Below are positions 15,915-21,600 of a DNA stretch of 21,600 nt, one piece after another (the stretch's first letter is position 1; every line of letters begins with the position of its first letter). This DNA is from Pelagophyceae sp. CCMP2097 (Eukaryota > Sar > Pelagophyceae), in the NCBI GenBank assembly GCA_026770575.1, contig MU657429.1, positions 13,400 through 34,999 on the forward strand, written 5' to 3'. Below the pieces are notes generated by a model. The model had not been told where the DNA came from. It ran no database searches and saw nothing but the letters and a program-made list of their open reading frames with translations. A program made the translations under genes and the position numbers.

Positions 15915-17471
15915 TCAGGATGCGTGCCGCCCGTACAGCCGCGAGACGTGTCGCAGAAAGCGCGTCTGCCGTACTTCGAGCGAAATGCCGACGAACCGCG
16001 CGGCCCCGCGCTTCACCAGCAGAATACGGAGGCGTTCCTCGCAGAGGTTGTGCGCCGTGGCTGTCGCAGTCTTCTCCGCTTTCGTGCTTGCCGTCGCGAC
16101 CGCCGCATCCGCCTTCCGAAGGTCGGCACGCACGTTTGCCTCGGCCGCACCTCCATCGTCGTCGAGGACAAAACCGGTTTCAAACGTGGCTGGGTTGCGA
16201 CTGAAGCAGTTGATATCCACCGGCACGCCCGCGCCGCCGCGTGCGAGTGGGAAGAGCGACACTGCAAACGACGTGTGCAGCCCCGGGTTCTTGTACTCGG
16301 AGAGTGGATTCTCTTGGTCGTACGTCTGGACCAAGGCAATATCGGGCTGGATCAACGCCCGGTCCGCGCCGCCGCCGCCGCCCGTTCCTTCCTTCCCGGG
16401 ACACGGTCGATAACGCACGGCGGACGCTCGCACGAGGTCGATCCGGCGCGCGTCGTTATTCACGTTTGCGCCGACTTCGACTTGCGCGACGGCAGGCGCA
16501 CCGGGCGCCTCCACAGCGCCGGCCGTCCTCGGCCCAGTGGCCGTTGGCGTCGAAGATGACGACGACATCCGCGCCGGCGGACTGCCCGCGATTGCACCGA
16601 CGTCGCCCAGGCCGCGTCGCGACCAGCGCGCCACGAGCGCGTCCAGTAGCTCCCGTTCGGCGTCGCTCGCGGCGATTTGGACCGAGGCATCGTCGCCGTC
16701 GAGCGCGCGCGACTCGCCCGACCGCACGACTGCCTTTTGGACCAGCTCGTCGCAGCCCGAACTCCCCGTCCTCGTGAGCATCTCGTCGAGGTGGCCTTCG
16801 TCCGCGAAGGGGAACATCGTGAAGGCGTCGAAGAGCTCGCGCTCGTTCTGCACCCGACGGAGGCGCGCGACGTGCCTGTCCGCATCGTCGCGCAAGTCCG
16901 GGACGTAGCCACGTGAGGCGGCGTCGAACTCGGATTGCATGCGCTCGGCTTCGCCATCGGTCGCCGCCGCAATCGCCGACGCCGCCCACAGCGCATCCGG
17001 CACGTCGTAGTAGCCGTCGTGGATGCGCGCCAGCCGCGCCGTCGAGCCGCCGTCTTCGTCGAACGACGGTCGTTCGAGCCGCTCCCACGCCGCCACTTCA
17101 TCGTCCGTGGCGCCCTGTGGCGGCCGACCCACGTAGTCCGCGACGCGCAGTTTGCGGCTCGCGCGGACGAAGTGCTTCACCACGTTGCCGCGCAGAATGG
17201 GCACCCGCCACGGCGCGAGCTCCCGTCGCCTGATGCGCTCGCGAAGGTCGTCGACGTGCCGCTGCGTGTCGATGAATACGGCGACTGCGGAGGCTGGTAG
17301 GGCGCCCATGTCGTACATGCCACAGCTGGCGTCGAAGCGCGAGATCCTCGGATACGAGCACAAGTTGCCTTTCACGGCGCGCGCCTTCGTCGCGTCGGGG
17401 GCCTTGTAGTCTCCGTGGCAGGAGAGGCGGAAGACGTACATTTTGTGAACGTTTGGCGTCACGAAGGTTTC
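15915..17471 (-). CDS. Helitron protein central region upstream of Rep
   Basis: About 518 codons, open from just after a TAG at 17472-17474. The start has VKGNLCSYP, then the MGALPASAVAVFI block and LRERIRRRELAPWRVPILRGN, resembling the region after the Cys-containing domain in Helitron proteins. Near the end, QENPLSEYKNPGLHTSFAVS and LFPLARGGAGV fit the 'ey.nP.l...afP.LFP.G.G' motif found just upstream of the Helitron Rep domain. The middle is acidic and Ala-rich. TGA at 15915-15917 ends it, but the frame resumes at once with the Rep N-terminal domain. Confidence 0.7.
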   Translation of the reverse strand, partial: ETFVTPNVHKMYVFRLSCHGDYKAPDATKARAVKGNLCSYPRISRFDASCGMYDMGALPASAVAVFIDTQRHVDDLRERIRRRELAPWRVPILRGNVVKHFVRASRKLRVADYVGRPPQGATDDEVAAWERLERPSFDEDGGSTARLARIHDGYYDVPDALWAASAIAAATDGEAERMQSEFDAASRGYVPDLRDDADRHVARLRRVQNERELFDAFTMFPFADEGHLDEMLTRTGSSGCDELVQKAVVRSGESRALDGDDASVQIAASDAERELLDALVARWSRRGLGDVGAIAGSPPARMSSSSSTPTATGPRTAGAVEAPGAPAVAQVEVGANVNNDARRIDLVRASAVRYRPCPGKEGTGGGGGADRALIQPDIALVQTYDQENPLSEYKNPGLHTSFAVSLFPLARGGAGVPVDINCFSRNPATFETGFVLDDDGGAAEANVRADLRKADAAVATASTKAEKTATATAHNLCEERLRILLVKRGAARFVGISLEVRQTRFLRHVSRLYGRHAS

Positions 17472-17499
17472 CTATACAATAATGGCGGGTTCTTCCGTC

Positions 17500-17703
17500 G
17501 CGGGGACTCCGGGCGACTCCAAAGCCCGAACGACGCACCTCGACCTCGTTGACTTGCGGTAGCGTCAGGTCCCCAGGGACCCGGTCGTGCGGGACGGCGT
17601 TGACGTCGCGGCGTATCGCGCCGAACGCCTCGGCGAGGTGCAGGCCCGTTTGGTGCGCATTCGCGAGCGCCTCAGAGGGCACGTTGCCCGCTCGGAGTGA
17701 GCC
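17500..17703 (-). pseudogene. Helitron N-terminal domain, second half
   Basis: This continues in frame after a TGA at 17704-17706 that follows CASC. GSLRAGNVPSEALANAHQTG corresponds to the 'CxxC..L..g.vP..alaNgl' segment of the Cys-containing domain of Helitron proteins. The good sequence moves to another frame between about 17540 and 17500, then meets a TAG (17472-17474) before the central region. Confidence 0.55.
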
Positions 17704-18855
17704 TCAACACGACGCGCACATCGTGAACGGCTTCTCGCGCAGCTCTGCGGCCGTGATGTCCGCCCGCGTCCCGCCGACGATGGCGCGCGGGTCGAACTGC
17801 CACCGAACTTCCGCGCTGTCGAAGACGAGGTGGCGATACCGCACTCGCTGCGTAGCACGAGCGGACGCAGCGAGATCCGCGCGGCCGTTCGAATCACCGA
17901 GCGCCGTCGTCGGAGCGAGCGGCGATGGGAGCGACGGCGCTTGCAGTCGGCTTTTGAGCGGCGCACTCAGCTCGACGTCGAGCTCGTTCAGCGTAAACAG
18001 CCGAATGTCGAACCAGGCCAAGTCGTCGAGGAGCGGGCAACCGTGGCGCGCTTCGACGACCGCGGTGGCGCAGGCGTCGACGTACGTCGTGGCGAGGACG
18101 GAGACCGTCGACGTCGGTCCTAGCTCGACGTCGATGAGCTCGTCCGTGCCATCAGCCGCAAAACGTCGCACCTGCACGAGCGTCGCCCGCGACTTCGCCG
18201 GTACGGTCGGCAGCGGTTCGACGCGGACGGCCGCGACCGTCGAAGCCACGCGCTCGCCACCAAGTCGCATCACCGTTTCGGGCGTCGTCAATAGCCAGAG
18301 CGGCGCCGCCCCGGCGGCCGCGACGCGGCCGCGGACCACCCCCGCGTCGGCCACGCCGCGAATCTCGACATGCGCAGTCGGGTCGGGCGTCGCCGTGGCA
18401 AAGAAGCGCTTCGCGTAGAGCTCGGCCAACGCGGCTGCTCGAGGCGGCGTCGCCCGTCCCATCACCGTCGAGGCCGCCGGAAACGCCGCCGTGCAGCTGC
18501 GCGTCGACGCCCGCCGAGCCACGTCCTCGAGAAACGTGAGCTGCTCGCAGCATGCGCACGGGACTCGCCGCCAGTTCCGCTCCTCGTTGAGCTCCGCGTG
18601 CCGCGCCGCGCATCGCATCTTGACCGCCTCCAAGACCGGCGGCGGCGGCGGTGCATTCGCCGTACTCGCCGCGGCCAACGCGGCGTCGCGCGCGACGACC
18701 GCATCCCACGCGGCTGCCGCGCGCGCCTTGACCTCCTGCTGCCTGGCGAGCCGATGCTGCGCCGTATTGGCACGCTTCTTCGCCTCGCCGTCGTCGGCGT
18801 CGCCGTCCGCCCGTCGTTTGCGCTGCGCCGTCTCGCGCGCGGCTGCGTCTCTGAT
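17704..18855 (-). CDS. Helitron N-terminal Cys-containing region
   Basis: A frame of 383 codons open from a TAA at 18856-18858. The first ~70 codons are a charged Ala/Arg coiled-coil-like stretch (AKKRANTAQHRLARQQEVKA). NWRRVPCACCEQLTFLEDV carries a Cys-x2-Cys pair as in the N-terminal domain of many Helitron RepHel proteins. The frame ends with FTMCASC and a TGA, and the second Cys pair and its continuation lie on both sides of that stop. The middle is beta-rich (ATLVQVRRFAADGTDELIDV). The domain's function is unknown; a zinc-binding role is inferred from the Cys pairs. Confidence 0.6.
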   Translation of the reverse strand: MRDAAARETAQRKRRADGDADDGEAKKRANTAQHRLARQQEVKARAAAAWDAVVARDAALAAASTANAPPPPPVLEAVKMRCAARHAELNEERNWRRVPCACCEQLTFLEDVARRASTRSCTAAFPAASTVMGRATPPRAAALAELYAKRFFATATPDPTAHVEIRGVADAGVVRGRVAAAGAAPLWLLTTPETVMRLGGERVASTVAAVRVEPLPTVPAKSRATLVQVRRFAADGTDELIDVELGPTSTVSVLATTYVDACATAVVEARHGCPLLDDLAWFDIRLFTLNELDVELSAPLKSRLQAPSLPSPLAPTTALGDSNGRADLAASARATQRVRYRHLVFDSAEVRWQFDPRAIVGGTRADITAAELREKPFTMCASC

Positions 18856-18945
18856 TTAGGAGGGTCGTCGAAGATGAAATGCGCGGCGACCCAGTGCGCG
18901 GGCGTCGAAGCGGCCGCTGAACTGCGGGGTTGCCGCGAGGTCGAT

Positions 18946-19551
18946 CTACTTGCCGCGGTTCGACTGCTCGGCCACCGCTTGAACGCGGGTGTCGTCCTCG
19001 GCGGTCCAGGACGTCATGAGCTCGATCCAACGTCGGCGCGCAGTGGTCCCGTCGATGCGACGCACGCCGCCCGCGTTCACGTCGGCCGCGACGAGCCGCC
19101 AGGAGACGCCAGTATGCTCGTTGTACTGCGGATCGACCTTGGCGCCGCGCACGATGTCGTCTTCGACCGCGGTCCACTTCCGTGTCGTCGGCGCAGCGTC
19201 GTCGCGTCGACACGAGGGCCGTCGCGCCCGACCGACCGAGTGCCAGAGCGCCGGGTCCGGCTCCTGCGGTAGGCCGCGCGGCGTCTCGGTTTGCACGCCG
19301 CCGCCGTCGACGTCCATGGCGTCGTCGGCAGCCTGCTCCGCCATCGGCGTCGTATTGACGCCGGCGGCGGCGTCCACATCCACGTCCATGGGGTCGTCGG
19401 GAGCCTGCTCGGCCGCCTCGGGCGCGGCGCGTGCGGCGGCGCCGTTGGCAAGCGCGTCGCCGGCGTTAAACTCACGCACGGCGCTGCCCGTGGCGGGGCG
19501 ATAGTGGTTGTCCGTTGCCGGCGGCGCGTTGAGGACGTCGTTGACGTTCAT
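18946..19551 (-). CDS. Myb/SANT-like DNA-binding protein segment
   Basis: 201 codons from an ATG. The first ~100 residues are acidic and Ala-rich, with PMDVDVDAA and AMDVDGGG repeats. Then RKWTAVEDDIVRGA...VSWRLVAADV...TTARRRWIEL looks like a Myb/SANT repeat with spaced tryptophans. A second unit starts at SWTAEDDTRVQAVAE. TAG at 18946-18948 interrupts that second unit. In the same frame it continues IDLAATPQFSGRFDARALG, which completes a Myb-like helix-turn-helix, and then passes a TAA (18856-18858) into the Helitron N-terminal region. The product is therefore probably an N-terminal module of the Helitron protein that contacts DNA. A separate small Myb gene is the alternative. Confidence 0.6.
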   Translation of the reverse strand: MNVNDVLNAPPATDNHYRPATGSAVREFNAGDALANGAAARAAPEAAEQAPDDPMDVDVDAAAGVNTTPMAEQAADDAMDVDGGGVQTETPRGLPQEPDPALWHSVGRARRPSCRRDDAAPTTRKWTAVEDDIVRGAKVDPQYNEHTGVSWRLVAADVNAGGVRRIDGTTARRRWIELMTSWTAEDDTRVQAVAEQSNRGK

Positions 19552-19569
19552 GCACGCGTGTACGCGGCT

Positions 19570-19936
19570 GGAAACAAGACCGCATCAGCGCTTCCAGCGG
19601 CGGTAAAGACGCGCCACCAAGTGCAGCCGCCACATTAGATCCCCCGGTCGCGTGGATGTCTCGGCGTACGTAGAAGAGCATGTACGCCGTCGCTTCGACC
19701 TCCTCGTTGGGAAAGGCGCCGGCTCGCTCAACAAATTCATCGTTGAACAGGAACCAACCCTCCATTGTCGAACCTGCGCGCGATACACGCGTAGTGGCCT
19801 TCATCGAGGTTGCCATAGTGGTTCACCAAGAGACGAGGTCGTAGATGGGCGGCGGCGGAACTATTTCCGGCGTGTCGCTGCTCGAGGCGCGGTGGCCGGT
19901 GGCGTAGCGCGCGTACTTCGAGTTGGCGTGGCAGAA
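19570..19936 (-). pseudogene. USP protease, C-terminal part with the His box, frameshifted
   Basis: IYDLVS, then VNHYGNLDEGHYACIARRF (GHY at 19799-19791), then GWFLFNDEFV and AYMLFYVRRD match the USP C-terminal box, which holds the catalytic His and Asp/Asn. The His box is read one frame off from what precedes and follows it: one base appears lost just before VNHYG and one gained after RRFDN, so the register is restored. The segment follows a TAG at 19937-19939. Downstream, another frame runs through a TGA (19585-19587) into the Myb segment. Confidence 0.7.
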
Positions 19937-20575
19937 CTATGCGATGTAGAGTCCATCGACGGGGAACCCGACGCGGTTTCCCAACTTGCACTGCTTGCCT
20001 TCTTCCGTGCGCAAAAAGCGGTCCAGCACGAGCGCCAGCACTGGCGGCGTCTCCCAGATCGACATCGCCTTGGTGAACAACTCCACGATGGCGCCGGCGT
20101 CGGCCTTGGTGACGTGGGTCGGCGCGCAGTATGATTCCATGCACTCCACTAGCCGCACACGATTTATGCCGTCGCCGACCGGCAACGTGAGCATGGTGGC
20201 CGCGTCGAAGCCCACCGTGCGCTTGCGCGGGTCGTCGGCATTCACCGTCTCACGTCGTAGGAGCAAGCCAAAGAACGCAGTCACGGGGTGGTCCTCGCGC
20301 AGCGACGCGTAGTTGTGCCAACACGTCGCCGCTGCGTCCGCTTCGGCCTCGGCGCGCTGGGCTGCCGTCATGGTGGCGTCGCCGGATGTCACCTCGGGTT
20401 TTTCTGCGTACGGCTTCGTCGCAACGCGATTCAGGTCCTCGCCGAGGCCCTCGAAGAGCTTGTTCAGCAGCCCGGGCGCGTCCTCCTGCTCCTCGCTCTC
20501 GAACGTCCCGCACCACGCGCCGAGCGTGCGCTTAAACTCCTTCGGCGCGTTGGCGGCGTCCGACTCACTCATGCA
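19937..20575 (-). CDS. USP-type deubiquitinase, middle part
   Basis: About 212 codons. PKEFKRTLGAWCGTFESEEQ, then EDAPGLLNKLFEGLGEDLNR, corresponds to the QQDAxEFLxxLLdxL segment of ubiquitin-specific proteases, with Glu-Asp for Gln-Asp. FDAATMLTLPVGDG fits the 'fd.fl.lsLpi' strand. TPPVLALVLDRFLR matches the 'lP.vLviqLkRF' motif, and NRVGFPVDGLYI matches the following 'v.fP..ldl'. TAG at 19937-19939 ends the frame, but the homology continues beyond it. It is in frame with the preceding Cys-box piece across a TGA. No paired zinc-binding cysteines are evident. Confidence 0.75.
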   Translation of the reverse strand, partial: CMSESDAANAPKEFKRTLGAWCGTFESEEQEDAPGLLNKLFEGLGEDLNRVATKPYAEKPEVTSGDATMTAAQRAEAEADAAATCWHNYASLREDHPVTAFFGLLLRRETVNADDPRKRTVGFDAATMLTLPVGDGINRVRLVECMESYCAPTHVTKADAGAIVELFTKAMSIWETPPVLALVLDRFLRTEEGKQCKLGNRVGFPVDGLYIA

Positions 20576-20800
20576 TCACAGCAGCTTGCCAAAGGCCGCC
20601 GCGACCTTGCCCTGCGCGCCAAACATGGCCTTGAGGTTGATGTCGTACAAGAACTCGCCCGACGTAAAGTACACGGCCAGTAGCGGCACATGCGCGAGCG
20701 CCTGCACCATCGCGTTCATGTAGCACGCGCCGCCCGAGTTGATCAGTCCGACGCGGCCCTTCGTATACACGACCTTCCTCAACATCTGCATCGACGTCAT
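20576..20800 (-). CDS. USP-type deubiquitinase, N-terminal Cys box
   Basis: 74 codons. GLINSGGACYMNAMVQALAH is the USP/UCH Cys box (family pattern GLxNxGNTCYMNxxxQxL), with nucleophile Cys26 at 20725-20723. The enzyme family cleaves ubiquitin isopeptide bonds. The start was taken at the ATG 20800-20798. Upstream in this frame is a TAA at 20818-20816 inside the MITE-like element, which may have replaced the natural N-terminus. TGA at 20576-20578 cuts the frame before the middle part. Its Cys box, His box and Asn/Asp box are all preserved, although the frame is broken. Confidence 0.75.
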   Translation of the reverse strand: MTSMQMLRKVVYTKGRVGLINSGGACYMNAMVQALAHVPLLAVYFTSGEFLYDINLKAMFGAQGKVAAAFGKLL

Positions 20801-20802
20801 AG

Positions 20803-21020
20803 AGTAAAGGTCAATTTAAGAACCTGGTCAATTTAAGAACCGATGGTCGGTCCGGACTCTGCCTATGCTAAATTTCTCACAGGTCCCCCGCGGACACCAT
20901 GATTTGGGGGTGGGTGGAGGGAACCCAGGCGCGCCCCCTGGCAGCGTCAAAACCGCAAACAACGGCGTCGCCGGGCCGCTGATTTTTTTCGCTTAGCCGG
21001 TTCTTAAATTGACCTTTACT
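20803..21020. mobile_element. MITE-like element with perfect 22-bp terminal inverted repeats
   Basis: Positions 20803-20824 and 20999-21020 are exact reverse complements over 22 bp. The outer end reads AGTAAAGGTCAATTTAAG. At the left a second 16-bp copy of the inner part follows at 20826-20841. The element is 218 bp, encodes nothing convincing, and is more AT-rich at its ends than its surroundings. No clear target-site duplication is visible; the flanks share only ATA. Confidence 0.75.
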
Positions 21021-21036
21021 ATAACCCAAAGACCAA

Positions 21037-21113
21037 TAAAAAAATAACTTGCGGGACTCGAACCCGGAATCTTCAGCCCATCGTGCCGACGACACCACCA
21101 ACTCGCAACGCGC
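21037..21113 (-). other. tRNA-like pol III unit, SINE head or decayed tRNA
   Basis: On the minus strand GCGA-loop-TCGT forms a D-arm-like stem with a GTTGGTGGTG loop. TCGGC/GCTGA forms a 5-bp stem around a 7-nt loop, a 5-nt variable region follows, and GGGTTCGAGTCCC is a full T-arm/B box. Seven Ts follow downstream (21044-21038), a pol III terminator. The acceptor ends do not pair, position 33 is C and the D and anticodon stems share a base. A working tRNA is unlikely, while a tRNA-derived SINE or relic fits. Confidence 0.5.
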
Positions 21114-21173
21114 GTCGACTTGCAAGTCGACGGCCGCCACCAGCTCGCTCCACGCGTCGACTTCCAAGTCGAC
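21114..21173. repeat. Two 18-bp palindromes in a 42-nt tandem repeat
   Basis: GTCGACTTGCAAGTCGAC at 21114-21131 is a perfect palindrome. GTCGACTTCCAAGTCGAC at 21156-21173 is the same with one central mismatch. The period is 42 nt, and the minus strand would read VAAVDL-x-VDA-x-x-EL twice. It abuts the tRNA-like unit. Confidence 0.75.
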
Positions 21174-21600
21174 AGCCGCTACGAATCCAAAATTGAAAGT
21201 CAAATGGGAACTTCACCTCTGGTTTTTGCGCGCCTCTAAGCTAAACACACTTCACCTCGGAGCAGCTACCACATGCAATTGTAACCGAGTAGAGGTGGGC
21301 AAAATAAGGGACGACCACCCCCCTTTTCCCACCCCCAGGGGGTGGAATTTTGACCCCTTAGCCCCTTGGGATGGTTATCGCGCTCTTCCGTTTCTCTGCT
21401 CCCTGCGCTTCGCCTGCCCTCCGCGCCGACTGTCTGATCGATTACGCCTTCTTGAATTACAGTGCGTCTGTAATGCAGTTTGTTTCAGTTGGATCGTCCG
21501 TTGGATTTTTCGAGCGCGCTTACGGGGGTCCTATGATCGTCGTGGCCTTTTGGGTTGCACTGGGTGGCCTGCGCGCTTGCTTCCGCCGAGATTCGGAGTG
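21174..21600. other. Non-coding right end of the window
   Basis: No ORF of note. It contains ACTTCACCTC twice (near 21211 and 21250), a perfect hairpin at 21329-21345 (CCACCCCC, one A, GGGGGTGG), and a dispersed repeat. Base composition is less GC-rich than in the genes. Confidence 0.5.
21379..21436 (+). repeat. Dispersed repeat, copy 2
   Basis: This matches the 3' flank of the RT gene (8592-8649) in the same orientation. No RT coding sequence precedes it here, so it could be the tail of a truncated retroelement or of a SINE that shares that tail. Confidence 0.6.

Larger units (their letters stand above)
10051..20800 (-). mobile_element. Helitron-like element coding region with USP and Myb-like N-terminal domains, decayed
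   Basis: Read on the minus strand, the order is USP protease (20800-~19570), Myb/SANT-like (19551-~18860), Helitron N-terminal Cys-containing region (18855-~17500), Rep region (17471-~13600) and Pif1-like helicase (~11480-10051). The domains share frames over long stretches, broken by eleven in-frame stops and about five frameshifts. The HUH motif, a Tyr-x3-Tyr pair and helicase motifs in the Helitron order identify the family. I could not place the transposon termini: no 5'-TC or 3' hairpin plus CTRR end is convincing. The helicase end abuts an inverted-repeat arm. The element is probably non-autonomous now. The entries below describe its segments. Confidence 0.8.

Noticed and set aside
10051..20800. 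Stop-codon reassignment as an explanation for the interrupted frames
   Set aside because: TAA, TAG and TGA all interrupt the frames, frameshifts are also present, and the helicase has lost key residues. Ordinary decay is simpler, though transcript data could reopen the question.
21037..21113. A functional tRNA gene
   Set aside because: The acceptor stem does not pair, the T33 position is C and the D and anticodon stems overlap by a base. Only a tRNA-like or tRNA-derived call is justified.
20877..21203. Minus-strand 108-codon ORF spanning the MITE-like element and the tRNA-like unit
   Set aside because: It crosses unrelated repeat features, and its only pattern is the 42-nt palindrome repeat. 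No evidence of a real protein.

Overview
The window looks like nuclear DNA from a GC-rich unicellular eukaryote. The evidence is a 59-nt GT-AG spliceosomal intron, eukaryotic mobile-element families (Helitron, RLE-type retroelement), a ubiquitin-specific protease, a Myb/SANT-like domain and a pol III tRNA-like unit. A haptophyte, pelagophyte or related microalga would fit, but nothing here fixes the lineage. No ordinary housekeeping gene is apparent. Almost everything is mobile-element sequence, and much of it is eroding.

Layout, left to right. (1) 1-960: a repeat-bearing ORF whose ~130-157-bp units drift out of frame. (2) 1037-4251, plus strand: a two-exon gene of about 1050 residues; the second exon has a possible DDE/RNase-H-like core and Cys/His clusters. 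(3) 4252-5698: non-coding, with a pyrimidine tract, one arm of a ~140-bp inverted repeat (5071-5210) and GC-rich direct repeats. (4) 5705-8563, plus strand: a reverse transcriptase with a C-terminal PD-(D/E)XK-like nuclease. One in-frame TAA sits just after the catalytic YADD. (5) 8564-9798: tandem repeats (87 bp and 72 bp). (6) 9799-9935: the other inverted-repeat arm. (7) 20800 down to about 10050, minus strand: one long decayed coding region. It reads in order as a ubiquitin-specific protease (USP), a Myb/SANT-like domain, a Helitron N-terminal Cys-containing region, a Rep (HUH, two-tyrosine) nuclease and a Pif1-like helicase. (8) 20803-21600: a MITE-like element next to the USP start codon, a tRNA-like unit with a T-run terminator, palindromes and a dispersed repeat.

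The most notable object is the minus-strand Helitron-like element, because a USP-type deubiquitinase and a Myb-like domain sit directly upstream of RepHel on the same strand and largely in linked frames. The reading is broken by eleven in-frame stops and several frameshifts. Each stop could come from a Gln or Arg codon by a single C-to-T change. The three USP catalytic boxes, the HUH motif and the Tyr pair survive, while the helicase Walker A is altered and its C-terminal motifs are missing. The RT cassette lies between two inverted copies of one repeat and next to the truncated helicase end, so a nested or composite structure is likely.
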